From JACCXJ01 sp050740695 (lineage in GTDB: Bacteria > Pseudomonadota > Gammaproteobacteria > JACCXJ01): a stretch of 64,000 nt of DNA. The position numbers were made by a program, and so were the translations under genes. The stretch spans positions 12,653 to 76,652 of the forward strand of contig JBOIDR010000002.1 in assembly GCA_050740695.1 (NCBI GenBank), given 5' to 3'. Position 1 is the first letter of the stretch; every line of letters starts with the position of its first letter. Below are positions 19,247 through 26,711 of this stretch, piece after piece. The notes under the pieces are model-generated. The model was not told where the DNA came from. It made no database searches and was given only the letters and a program-made list of their open reading frames with translations.

Positions 19247-19359
19247 ATGGTCACTTGGACTGGTCAGTGGAAATAGATCTGGGAGTTGGTCTTATCGGGC
19301 AGTATGGTCCTGAAGCGGAAAAGAGTCAAGGAGCCGGATGGACGCAAGGCCGTCTGCGG

Positions 19360-19756
19360 CTACTTCTCGCGACGTCGCCGGAGCGGAGAAACGGAACGGT
19401 TCATCGTGTACCTCATAAAAGCCGGGCTCCTGCCCGTTCGGTTCAGGCCGCCCATCGGAAGAACGGAGGCCGGTAGCCCGAGGGAGAGGCGGAAGCGTTT
19501 GACAGGGCGCAGCCTTCCTTGAGCGCAGTGCGGGCAGCGTTTGGGGTGGGTTCCGAGGATCCGAACGAGGAACGCTTCGACGGTTTCCGGTTCGCGCGGT
19601 GCGGGAATGGAGACATCGAGGGCGAGCCGACAGGAGTGTCGGATCCGCATGAAGCCCTTGGGGAGCAAGTGGAGCAGAAATCGACGGATAAACTCCTCGA
19701 CCGGGAGGCGCATCACCTTCCCTTTTTTGCGATGAGCGTAGTCCCGCCAACGGAAA
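19360..19756 (-). mobile_element. IS91-family transposase fragment, second type
   Basis: The minus strand reads RFRWRDYAHRKKGKVMRLP and then EEFIRRFLLHLLPKGFMRIRH, the conserved core near the end of the Y2 transposase of IS91/IS1294-type elements. A CPHCAQGRL zinc-type pair and a tail follow to the stop at 19360. The N-terminal catalytic part is missing. It joins abruptly at about 19757 to the 3' end of the other IS91-type element (copy B). Confidence 0.7.
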
Positions 19757-20147
19757 CGGAGCGAATAGGGATTTTAAACGTCCTTTTTATAAGAAGCAGA
19801 GTACTGCTCGGCTTCGTGAGCTGTCAAGCATACGGGTCCGCGGCCTCGGATCGGGCCCTTCCTTCGGCCCGAGGCGCTATGTTTCGGGACGTTTTGGGGT
19901 CTCGGGCGAGCGAGGGCCAAGAGGAGCTCAGGGGCTGAGCCGGATGAGAGGGGGGTCGGTGGGGGATCAGGCCTGTTGGAATCGATCGAAGGCCCTGGCC
20001 GCTGCTCGGGCGGACATGCCAAGATGCTTGAGGATCTTGGCAATCACGGTGGGATCTACGATGGCGGCGATGATCGTCAAGGGGCCACCGCACTGGGGGC
20101 AGTGCTCGATGTCGATCTCGAACACTCGTTTGAGCAGCCGGGCCCAG
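19757..20147 (-). mobile_element. IS91-family 3' end, copy B (uninterrupted)
   Basis: This copy matches 14184-14478 joined to 15279-15390. It shows the undisturbed transposase C-terminus (HWARLLKRVFEIDIEHCPQC ... VDPTVIAKILKHLGMSARAA ... RFQQA, stop at 19967) and its non-coding end. Comparison with copy A fixes the boundaries of the DUF899 insertion. It continues upstream only to about 20148. Confidence 0.7.
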
Positions 20148-20265
20148 TGTCGCTCTTCCCAGAAGGCTGTCAGTATTGATAGTAGCATGCGGTTGCCGCC
20201 TGAGGCAATGGCACTGCACGTGGCCATTGGTGCAGTCAGACTTCCCGTGCTTAGCCCAGCCTGCA

Positions 20266-20328
20266 GGGGACTTGTAGAAACGCCGGCGGCCCTCGCGGTC
20301 GAGATAGAGCGATTGATCCGGGGCCGGG
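20266..20328 (-). pseudogene. Internal SDR gene fragment (second cluster copy)
   Basis: About 60 bp match 11475-11536 inside the SDR gene with two or three mismatches. They are fused directly to the decayed aminotransferase copy, so about 745 bp between these two points were lost. The piece is out of frame with the aminotransferase. Confidence 0.7.
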
Positions 20329-21411
20329 TATCGCCCGCTGGGGTATCAAAACCGACCAGCGTCCGGAACAGATAGCCCGTGACCGAGACAAAATCGAGCC
20401 CGAGCCTCCCGATGAGCCGTTGCAGGCCCTCCAGGAGCGACTGGCCGCGCAGGGCGATGCGCTCGATGACCCCGTGATCGCGAAGGTGCCGGATGCAGGC
20501 GATCGAGGCGGCGAGCGACAGGGTCTCGCCCCCGAAGGTGGTAAAAAAAACACGTCCTTTTCGAGGAGCGACATCACGTCCCGTCGCCCGGTCACGGCCG
20601 AGATCGGCATGCCGTTGGCCATGGCCTTGGAGAACAGCGACAGGTCCGAGCGTACCCCCAGGAACGCCTGGGCCCCGCCGAGGGCAGAGCGGAAACCGGT
20701 CCACATCTCGTCGAAGATGAGAAGCGCGCCGTCGCGATCGCAGAGCCGCCGCAGCTCCGCGAGAAAACCGTTCTGCTCGCGCTCGAAGGTGAAGGGCTCC
20801 AGGATCACGCAGGCGGTGTCTGTATCGAGCGCCGAGAGCACCGAATCGATGTCGTTGTAGCGGAAGGTGGCGGTCAGCTCGGCGGTCGCGGCCGGGATGC
20901 CGGCGGCCCGATCGGTCACGGCGATGTACCAGTCGTGCCAGCCATGATAACCGCAGCACAGCACCCGCTCGCGCCCGGTGTAGGCGCGCGCCAGTCGCAC
21001 CGCGGCGCTCGTCGCGTCGCAGCCGGTCTTCGAAAAACGCACGGATTCGGCATGGGGAACGACCTCGCGCAAGAGCTCCGCGAGCTCGACCTCCAGGGGG
21101 TGCATGAGCGAGAAGGTGATCGCGTCTTCGAGCTGGCGGCGGATGGCCTCGTCCACCACCGGGTGGCAATAGCCCAGGATGATGGGACCGATGCCCATGT
21201 TGAAATCGAGGAACTCGTTGCCATCCACGTCCCACACCCGCGCGCCGCTACCGCGCGCGAGGTACTTGGGCGCCACGCCCCGGGAGAACTGCGTGGGTCC
21301 CTTGGCGAGCGTCTGGGTGCCCGCCGGGACGAGTCCTTGCGCCCGCGCCCAGAGAGCGTCCGAGCGCTCGATGCAGGGCAGTTGGGGGTTGGATTGGACT
21401 CGGTTCGGCAT
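20329..21411 (-). pseudogene. Class III aminotransferase, decayed second copy
   Basis: This is nearly identical to the intact aminotransferase at 12011-13372 over its first 360 codons. A one-base loss in an A-run (20543-20550; gtaaaaaaaacacg against gtgaagaaaaacac in the intact copy) shifts the frame just before the TTFGGETL segment, and the last 90 or so codons are missing, replaced by the SDR fragment. The Schiff-base lysine region is still encoded before the frameshift, but the product would be truncated. It starts 9 bp after the transketolase subunit stop. Confidence 0.85.
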
Positions 21412-21420
21412 GCGCTCTCC

Positions 21421-22329
21421 TCAGAGACGTTCGAGCCGGGCCAGGACCTTGCGCGCCAAGGCCTCCGGCGTGTAGCCCTCGTGCGCCAGGAGCGCCGGGT
21501 AGAGCGCCGGTTTGAACCAGCGGTCGGGGAGCGACAGGCACAGTGTTTCGGCCGTGACCCCGGCCTCGAGGAGGGTCTCGGCCAGGATGGAGTACAGGCC
21601 GCCGGTCTTGAAGTGGTCCTCGACGACCACCAGAAGCCGGCAGCAATGGGCCAGGCCGACGAGGAGATCCCGGTCCACCGGCTTCAAGGTGCGGAGGTTC
21701 ACGAGCCCGACCGACAGGCCGTTTTTTCGCAAGCGCTCGGCCGCCTGGTGACACTCCGAGAACAGCACCCCATAGGCCAAGAACGTCGCGTCCCGGCCCT
21801 CGGCCAGCACCTCGGCACGGCCGGGGGCGAAGTCGGGGGTGTGGGTGACCACCGGGCCCTGGGCGTTATAGCGGATGTAATACGGTGCGGGATCGAGGAG
21901 CACCGTATCGAGCCCGATCAGCAAATCGTCGAGGTCCGCGGGACAGAAGACCTTCATGTTGGGGATGCCGCGCATGAGCGCCACGTCTTCGATGGCTTGA
22001 TGGGTCGGGCCGTTGGCCTCCGAGACGAAGCCCGGGAAGCTCCCCACAAGCTTGACGGGCAGGCACGGGATACCGACATCGGTGCGGATGAACTCGAAGG
22101 CCCGGAGCGTCAGGAAGGCCGCGAGCGCGTGGATGACCGGGATGCGGCCGCGCAGCGCCAGTCCCGCCGCCATTCCGACCATGGTTTGCTCGGCGATCCC
22201 GACATCGATGAAGCGCGCTCCCAGCCGCTCGGGCAGTGTCCGGATCGCGGCCCGGTTCTCGGCCGTCATGGCGATGAGCCGCTCGTCCTGTTTGGCGAGA
22301 CGGTAAAGGGCGTCTTCGTAACTTGTCAA
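21421..22329 (-). CDS. Transketolase C-terminal subunit (split transketolase)
   Basis: This 302-aa protein contains the pyrimidine-binding domain (DVGIAEQTMVGMAAGLALRG with the catalytic Glu) and the C-terminal domain (VGLVNLRTLKPVDRD). With the N-terminal subunit at 23189-24046 it should form one ThDP enzyme that moves two-carbon ketol units between sugars. The start is TTG with an in-frame stop immediately upstream, an awkward beginning that may result from insertion of the neighbouring foreign gene between the two subunits. The 3' third of the gene is duplicated at 13382-13682. Confidence 0.88.
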   Translation of the reverse strand: MTSYEDALYRLAKQDERLIAMTAENRAAIRTLPERLGARFIDVGIAEQTMVGMAAGLALRGRIPVIHALAAFLTLRAFEFIRTDVGIPCLPVKLVGSFPGFVSEANGPTHQAIEDVALMRGIPNMKVFCPADLDDLLIGLDTVLLDPAPYYIRYNAQGPVVTHTPDFAPGRAEVLAEGRDATFLAYGVLFSECHQAAERLRKNGLSVGLVNLRTLKPVDRDLLVGLAHCCRLLVVVEDHFKTGGLYSILAETLLEAGVTAETLCLSLPDRWFKPALYPALLAHEGYTPEALARKVLARLERL

Positions 22330-22415
22330 CTACCGTTTCCCTTTGGGCTATTGGAGTCTGCTCGGGCTTACCCGCAGCCGAGCAACTTGGGCCGCAGGCT
22401 TTCGTTGACCCGTAT

Positions 22416-23114
22416 CTATTTAGCTTTCGCTTCTACTATATGATCGAATGCTGTTTTGTAGATTATTATTCTACCAAACACGTCGGAGCTTAACCCGAAG
22501 TCTTCGACACGTATCTCCTGGTCCTGCGCCGGATCCCAGAAATCGACGACTATGAGCAGCCAATAAGCATCACAATTAGTATACTCTTTAACCTTGTTCT
22601 CTTTAGTCCTTATGATATCCGACAGCCTTTGAATGGACATCATAGGTACAGTGTAGACATTATAAGCCCTCCACTTGGGATCGCTATACAGTTTTGTATT
22701 CACATATAGGTAGTCCAGTTCAGGGAGGTCCTTGTATACGTGTCTGAATACCGTACCTGCATCCAACGCCTCAACCCGTTTTGCCAATTCAACGAGTTTC
22801 TTCACAAACTTATTCGTTTGTCCGATCGGCTTTTCCAAATTGAACCCAACAGATATCTCGATCGGCTTTCCCCCTTGATCCACGAACTGTCGTTGCGCTT
22901 CTTGCAGAACGTCTTGTCGAATTTTGTCTTGCTTCTGCTCGTTGTCCGCGATCGCTCCATCCTGCAAAAAGAACCGGGTTACTTCTATGCCGATTTTTCT
23001 TTGCCCTTCGATTATCACATCCGGCTTGTCGCCATGCTTGACCTCTCCCTCCGGAAGGGCATACGCTCCGCGGAATCGTTCGAAGTAGTATCGTTCAATT
23101 TCTTGATTGGACAT
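22416..23114 (-). CDS. Hypothetical protein, possible PD-(D/E)xK nuclease fold
   Basis: The 232-aa protein is not recognised. Residues near the N-terminus read KPDVIIEGQRKIGIEVTRFF, a pattern (D, then E.x.K-like IGIEVT) reminiscent of restriction-endonuclease folds, but this is only a suggestion. The rest is a mixed alpha/beta sequence rich in Lys, Asp and Tyr. The gene separates the two transketolase subunits, which are normally adjacent, and is clearly more AT-rich than they are, so it is probably a recent arrival. ATG 23114 is preferred to a TTG 9 bases upstream. Confidence 0.6.
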   Translation of the reverse strand: MSNQEIERYYFERFRGAYALPEGEVKHGDKPDVIIEGQRKIGIEVTRFFLQDGAIADNEQKQDKIRQDVLQEAQRQFVDQGGKPIEISVGFNLEKPIGQTNKFVKKLVELAKRVEALDAGTVFRHVYKDLPELDYLYVNTKLYSDPKWRAYNVYTVPMMSIQRLSDIIRTKENKVKEYTNCDAYWLLIVVDFWDPAQDQEIRVEDFGLSSDVFGRIIIYKTAFDHIVEAKAK

Positions 23115-23188
23115 TGACCTCAATCCTGTCGAGCTAAAGCGAACTTGATGTTCGACGGACCCGTGGACTCATTCCTGAAAATAGCACG

Positions 23189-24046
23189 CTACCGCGCGAC
23201 GATGGTCTCGCTCGCGAGCACGGCCTCACGGGTCCCCTCCAGTTCCTCCAAAAGCATCTCGACCTCCCCGGAGGTGAAGTTGCAGAACCAACGGTCGGCG
23301 CGGGCCGTCAGGCTCGGCAGGCCCTGGCCGCGCACGGTGTCCGCGATGACGGCGCTTGGCCGGCCCAGGGCGATCGGGATGCGCGCCAGGCCGCGTTCGA
23401 TAGAATCGAAGTCATGACCGTCGATGCGCAAGGCCGCCCAGCCGAAGGCATGGAACTTCTCTTCGAGGGGTTCGAGCGGGATTAGGTCCTCGGTCGCGAC
23501 GTTGGCCTGAAAGCCGTTGCGGTCTACGATGCAAACGAGGTGGTCCATCCCCTTGGCGGCCGCGACCAGGGCCGCCTCCCACACCGATCCCTCGTTCAGC
23601 TCCCCGTCGCCGAGGACCACCACCACGCGGTTCGGGCCGCCGCAAAGCCTCACGTCGAGCGCGATGCCGAGGCCCACCGAAAGCAGGTGGCCGAGCGAGC
23701 CGGAATGGAACTCTACGCCCGGAATATTACGGTTCGGATGCCAGTAGATGTCGTCGCCGGGCGCGAGGTGTCGTGCGAGGCGTGCGGGATCGAGGACCCC
23801 AAGCTCGGCTAATAGCCCGTACAACGCGGGGACATCGTGTCCCTTGGAGAGCAAGAGGTAATCACGCTCGGGGTCCTCTAGCCGCGCCGCATCGAATCTG
23901 AGCCAGCGGGCATAGAGATACGTCAAGAGATCCACGCACGACAGCGAGGCCCCGATGAAACAACCCCCGCGGGTCGCCATGCGGACGATATGGCCGCGCA
24001 CGCGATGGGCGAGCGCTTGGAGATCTTTTTCGTCCTCTGGAGTCAT
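23189..24046 (-). CDS. Transketolase N-terminal subunit (split transketolase)
   Basis: This 285-aa protein is the diphosphate-binding half of transketolase. It has the ThDP/metal motif GDGELNEGSVWEAALVAAAK ending with VDRNGFQ, the substrate-binding SKGHDVPALYG, and HSGSLGHLLSVGLG. Its start overlaps the stop of the cytidylyltransferase by 4 bp (ATGA), so both belong to one operon. In a NeuB-like cluster it may make a specialised sugar precursor instead of serving the pentose phosphate pathway. Confidence 0.9.
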   Translation of the reverse strand: MTPEDEKDLQALAHRVRGHIVRMATRGGCFIGASLSCVDLLTYLYARWLRFDAARLEDPERDYLLLSKGHDVPALYGLLAELGVLDPARLARHLAPGDDIYWHPNRNIPGVEFHSGSLGHLLSVGLGIALDVRLCGGPNRVVVVLGDGELNEGSVWEAALVAAAKGMDHLVCIVDRNGFQANVATEDLIPLEPLEEKFHAFGWAALRIDGHDFDSIERGLARIPIALGRPSAVIADTVRGQGLPSLTARADRWFCNFTSGEVEMLLEELEGTREAVLASETIVAR

Positions 24047-24894
24047 AGGGACGGGACGGCGCGCGTCTCCGCCGCGCCGATGGTGCGGAGCCGATGCAGG
24101 TGATGGCGATACCAGTTGACACCGGCGTACTTCGCATTGATCGCCGCAAGCCCCGGGCGGCGGTCCAAGAGGTCCAGGATGTCGTAGAGACCGAAGGCGG
24201 GATCGGCGGGATACAGGGCCTCGTACACCCGCCGGATGAATTCATAGTCCTCGGGATAGTCGATGGTCCAGCGGTGCGACATCGAATAGTTCCTGCCGGG
24301 GCGGCCGTCGGTCCGCTCCTCCCACGCGACGTTACTCAACGGGAAACACAAGGGCCGCTCCCAGATGAAGGGCGTCGTGTGCTCGCGCTCGAAATCCAAC
24401 CGGGCCTCGCGAAAGGCGCATTCCAAGACCTCGACCGACATGAGCTCGGCGTCGTTGCCATCCGGGAAAGAGGCGGGGTGCAGGTTGCTCGTGTAATCGC
24501 TGTCTCCTTCCGCGAAGCGTGCGAAGACCGCGTCAATGACCGCCGGATCGACGAGCGGGCAGTCGGATGGCACCTTGGCGAGCACCTCCGCGCCGTAGCG
24601 GCGCGCGACCTTGAGGTGACGGTCGAGGAGATCGGTCGGGTGCCCCCGAAAGACCTCGATCCCTGCCGCCCGGCACACCGAGACGAGCCCATCGTCGGCG
24701 GGATCGGTCGTCGTGGCCACCACGATCCGCCCCGGGGTCTTCATGCGCGCCACGCGCTCGACCATGCGCACGATGAGCGGTTCGCCGGCGAGGTCCATCA
24801 AGACCTTGCCCGGCAGGCGGGTCGAGCCCAGCCGTGCCTGCACGACCACGAGTGATTCAGCCCCGCTCACGGGCCCCCCTCCCTCCCCTGCCAT
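24043..24894 (-). CDS. SpsF-like acylneuraminate cytidylyltransferase family protein
   Basis: The protein (283 aa) belongs to the nucleotidyltransferase family that activates sialic acid-like sugars with CTP. It has the N-terminal signature VVVQARLGSTRLPGKVL (NTP loop with Arg and Lys), PSDCPLVDP, and the metal-binding region HRWTIDYPEDYEF of SpsF/GlyF-type enzymes. As first gene of the minus-strand cluster it would supply the CMP-activated end product. The first 10 or so residues before ESLVVVQARLGS are poorly conserved, so the start may be internal. Confidence 0.85.
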   Translation of the reverse strand: MAGEGGGPVSGAESLVVVQARLGSTRLPGKVLMDLAGEPLIVRMVERVARMKTPGRIVVATTTDPADDGLVSVCRAAGIEVFRGHPTDLLDRHLKVARRYGAEVLAKVPSDCPLVDPAVIDAVFARFAEGDSDYTSNLHPASFPDGNDAELMSVEVLECAFREARLDFEREHTTPFIWERPLCFPLSNVAWEERTDGRPGRNYSMSHRWTIDYPEDYEFIRRVYEALYPADPAFGLYDILDLLDRRPGLAAINAKYAGVNWYRHHLHRLRTIGAAETRAVPSL

Positions 24895-25046
24895 CGTCTT
24901 TCGCCCACCGCTCCCGCACCACCCGGATCATACACCGGGCAATGTGGGCGGACCTGAGCTCTGGCTGAGATCGTGCCGCCTCTCGTCGGCCGAGTGCGGG
25001 CAGCGCCTCGTCGCACTCGGCCTCGATACCCCTTCCCGATCGTGCC

Positions 25047-25079
25047 GATGAAGCGATTAACGTTCATAATCGCTTCATC
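25047..25079. promoter_or_regulatory. Perfect 13-bp inverted repeat upstream of fic, putative operator
   Basis: GATGAAGCGATTA - acgttca - TAATCGCTTCATC is a perfect 13+13 palindrome with a 7-bp spacer, ending 18 bp before the Fic start codon. The position suits an operator overlapping the promoter. The Fic protein itself ends in a winged-helix-like domain, so autoregulation is possible. Confidence 0.5.
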
Positions 25080-25097
25080 GTTTGGAGCGAATAAGGC

Positions 25098-26510
25098 ATG
25101 CAAACGTCTCGGGTGTGGATCTGGCAACAATCTGATTGGCCGCCGATGAAGATCAAAGGGTTCCGCTGGGATCAAGGGGCGCTGGCCCCTTGGCTTTCGC
25201 GTGCGCGGCTGGCTCAGGGCAAGGTGCTGGGTGCCACACAGTGGCTCGATCCCAACCTGACGTTGGAAGCCGTGGCCGTCATCCTGGTCGAGGATGGGGT
25301 TACAACGAGCGCGATCGAGGGCGACCTGTTGGATCTGGACGCGGTTCGGTCGTCGGTTGCTCGCCATCTCGGCTTGCCTACCGCCGGTCTGCCCGCACCA
25401 CCGCGCGCCGTTGATGGCTTGATTTCAATATGAAGGGTTCAAACCCCCGCCTTTCAGGCGGGCAGATTTCATCTGCAGCCATGAGCGGGCATGGTAGCAT
25501 AGTCTGATTGAAGAAGGGGATCCGATGGACGGCAGCCATACGGTAGTCAAGATTGAATGCCACTTTGTCTGGGTAACGAAGTATCGCTACCAAATCCTGA
25601 AGGGAGAGGTGGAGCCGTAGACGCGTCGTTCAGTCGACGCGTATCCGGACTTTCAGTCCGTAACTCAAACCCACCGGCTTTTAGCCGGTGGTTGTTTAGT
25701 GAGGTGCTGCTCGATGCCACCCGTGACCTCGGTTCGCCCCTGACCGCTAAGCGCCTCTGCGGCTGGCAGGCATCCCTGTTCCCCACAGGCTACTCGGGTC
25801 TGCACCAGATCCGAACCGGCGCACTACGGGGTGATGAGCCGATGCAGGTCATCTCCGGGCGCATCGGCCATGAGCGCGTTCATTTCACCGCACCACCGCG
25901 TGAGGGGCTGGACCTGGAACTGGATCGCTTTCTGGCGTGGTTCAATGCATCCCCGACCGATTTGGATGGACTGATCCGCGCAGGTCTCGCGCACCTGTGG
26001 TTCGTGACGCTTCACCCTTTTGAAGACGGCAACGGCCGACTGGCCCGCGCCATCACCGACAGAGCCTTGTCGCAGGACGAGCACCGGCCGATGCGGTTTT
26101 TCAGCCTGTCTGCACAGATCCTGCGCGAGCGAGAGGGCTACTACAACATCCTCGAACACACTCAAGGTGGCAGCGTCGATGTCACGGACTGGCTGGCGTG
26201 GTTCCTGGTGCAAGTCGAGGCCTCGGCCACGGCGGCGGAAAAGACTGTCGACACCACGCTGGCAAAGGCGAGATTCTGGCTGCGTCACCAGGCTGCGGAT
26301 CTCAACGAGCGCCAGCGCAAGGTGCTCAACCGGCTGCTCGACGCAGGCCGGGACGGCTTCGAAGGCGGGATCAACACCCGCAAGTACATGAGCCTGACCA
26401 AGACCAGTCGCGCCACAGCCTACCGTGAGATCGCTCTACTGATCGAGAAGGGCTGCCTCACGCCGACCGGCAAGGGCGGACGGAGTAGCGGCTACGAGAT
26501 CGTTTGGTGA
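25098..26510 (+). pseudogene. Fic family protein gene, split by a small IS200/IS605-type element
   Basis: Fic proteins transfer AMP or related groups to target proteins. The N-terminal part (25098 to about 25427) carries a DUF4172-like segment (VWIWQQSDWPPMKIKGFRWD) and the inhibitory-helix motif TTSAIEG, matching (S/T)xxxE(G/N). The second part (from about 25704) reads EVLLDATRDLGSPLTAKRL, then the catalytic motif HPFEDGNGRLAR, and ends with a helix-turn-helix-like region (RATAYREIALLIEKG). About 270 bp of inserted DNA put a stop codon after codon 111. Without it the two parts would make a normal Fic protein of about 380 aa. Confidence 0.85.
25428..25703 (+). mobile_element. IS200/IS605-type palindromic mini-element with tnpA stub
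   Basis: The insert in fic carries subterminal hairpins typical of IS200/IS605 ends: CCCGCC-tttca-GGCGGG (25446-25462) and CCACCGGC-tttta-GCCGGTGG (25671-25691). Two more perfect palindromes lie between (25621-25642 and about 25646-25660). It has a 31-codon stub of TnpA (25525-25620: GSHTVVKIECHFVWVTKYRY...), cut before the catalytic residues. It is therefore non-autonomous and would need a transposase in trans. Exact ends are estimated from where Fic homology resumes. Confidence 0.75.
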
Positions 26511-26711
26511 TCCAGAATCTTACAAACTCCGAAGACCGCACCAGCGAGTGTTATGATAACCGCTCAGTCCGTGGGGCGGGTGACTTTCAGGAGCCGAACC
26601 CTGTCGATGACCGGCCCGGCACCCGGGTATGCCGACCCGCATCTGCGACGAACGAGCGCCAATCCGCTCTTTAAGAGCGCTAGAGCGCGTTTGCCGCATG
26701 ACCCGATTCCC

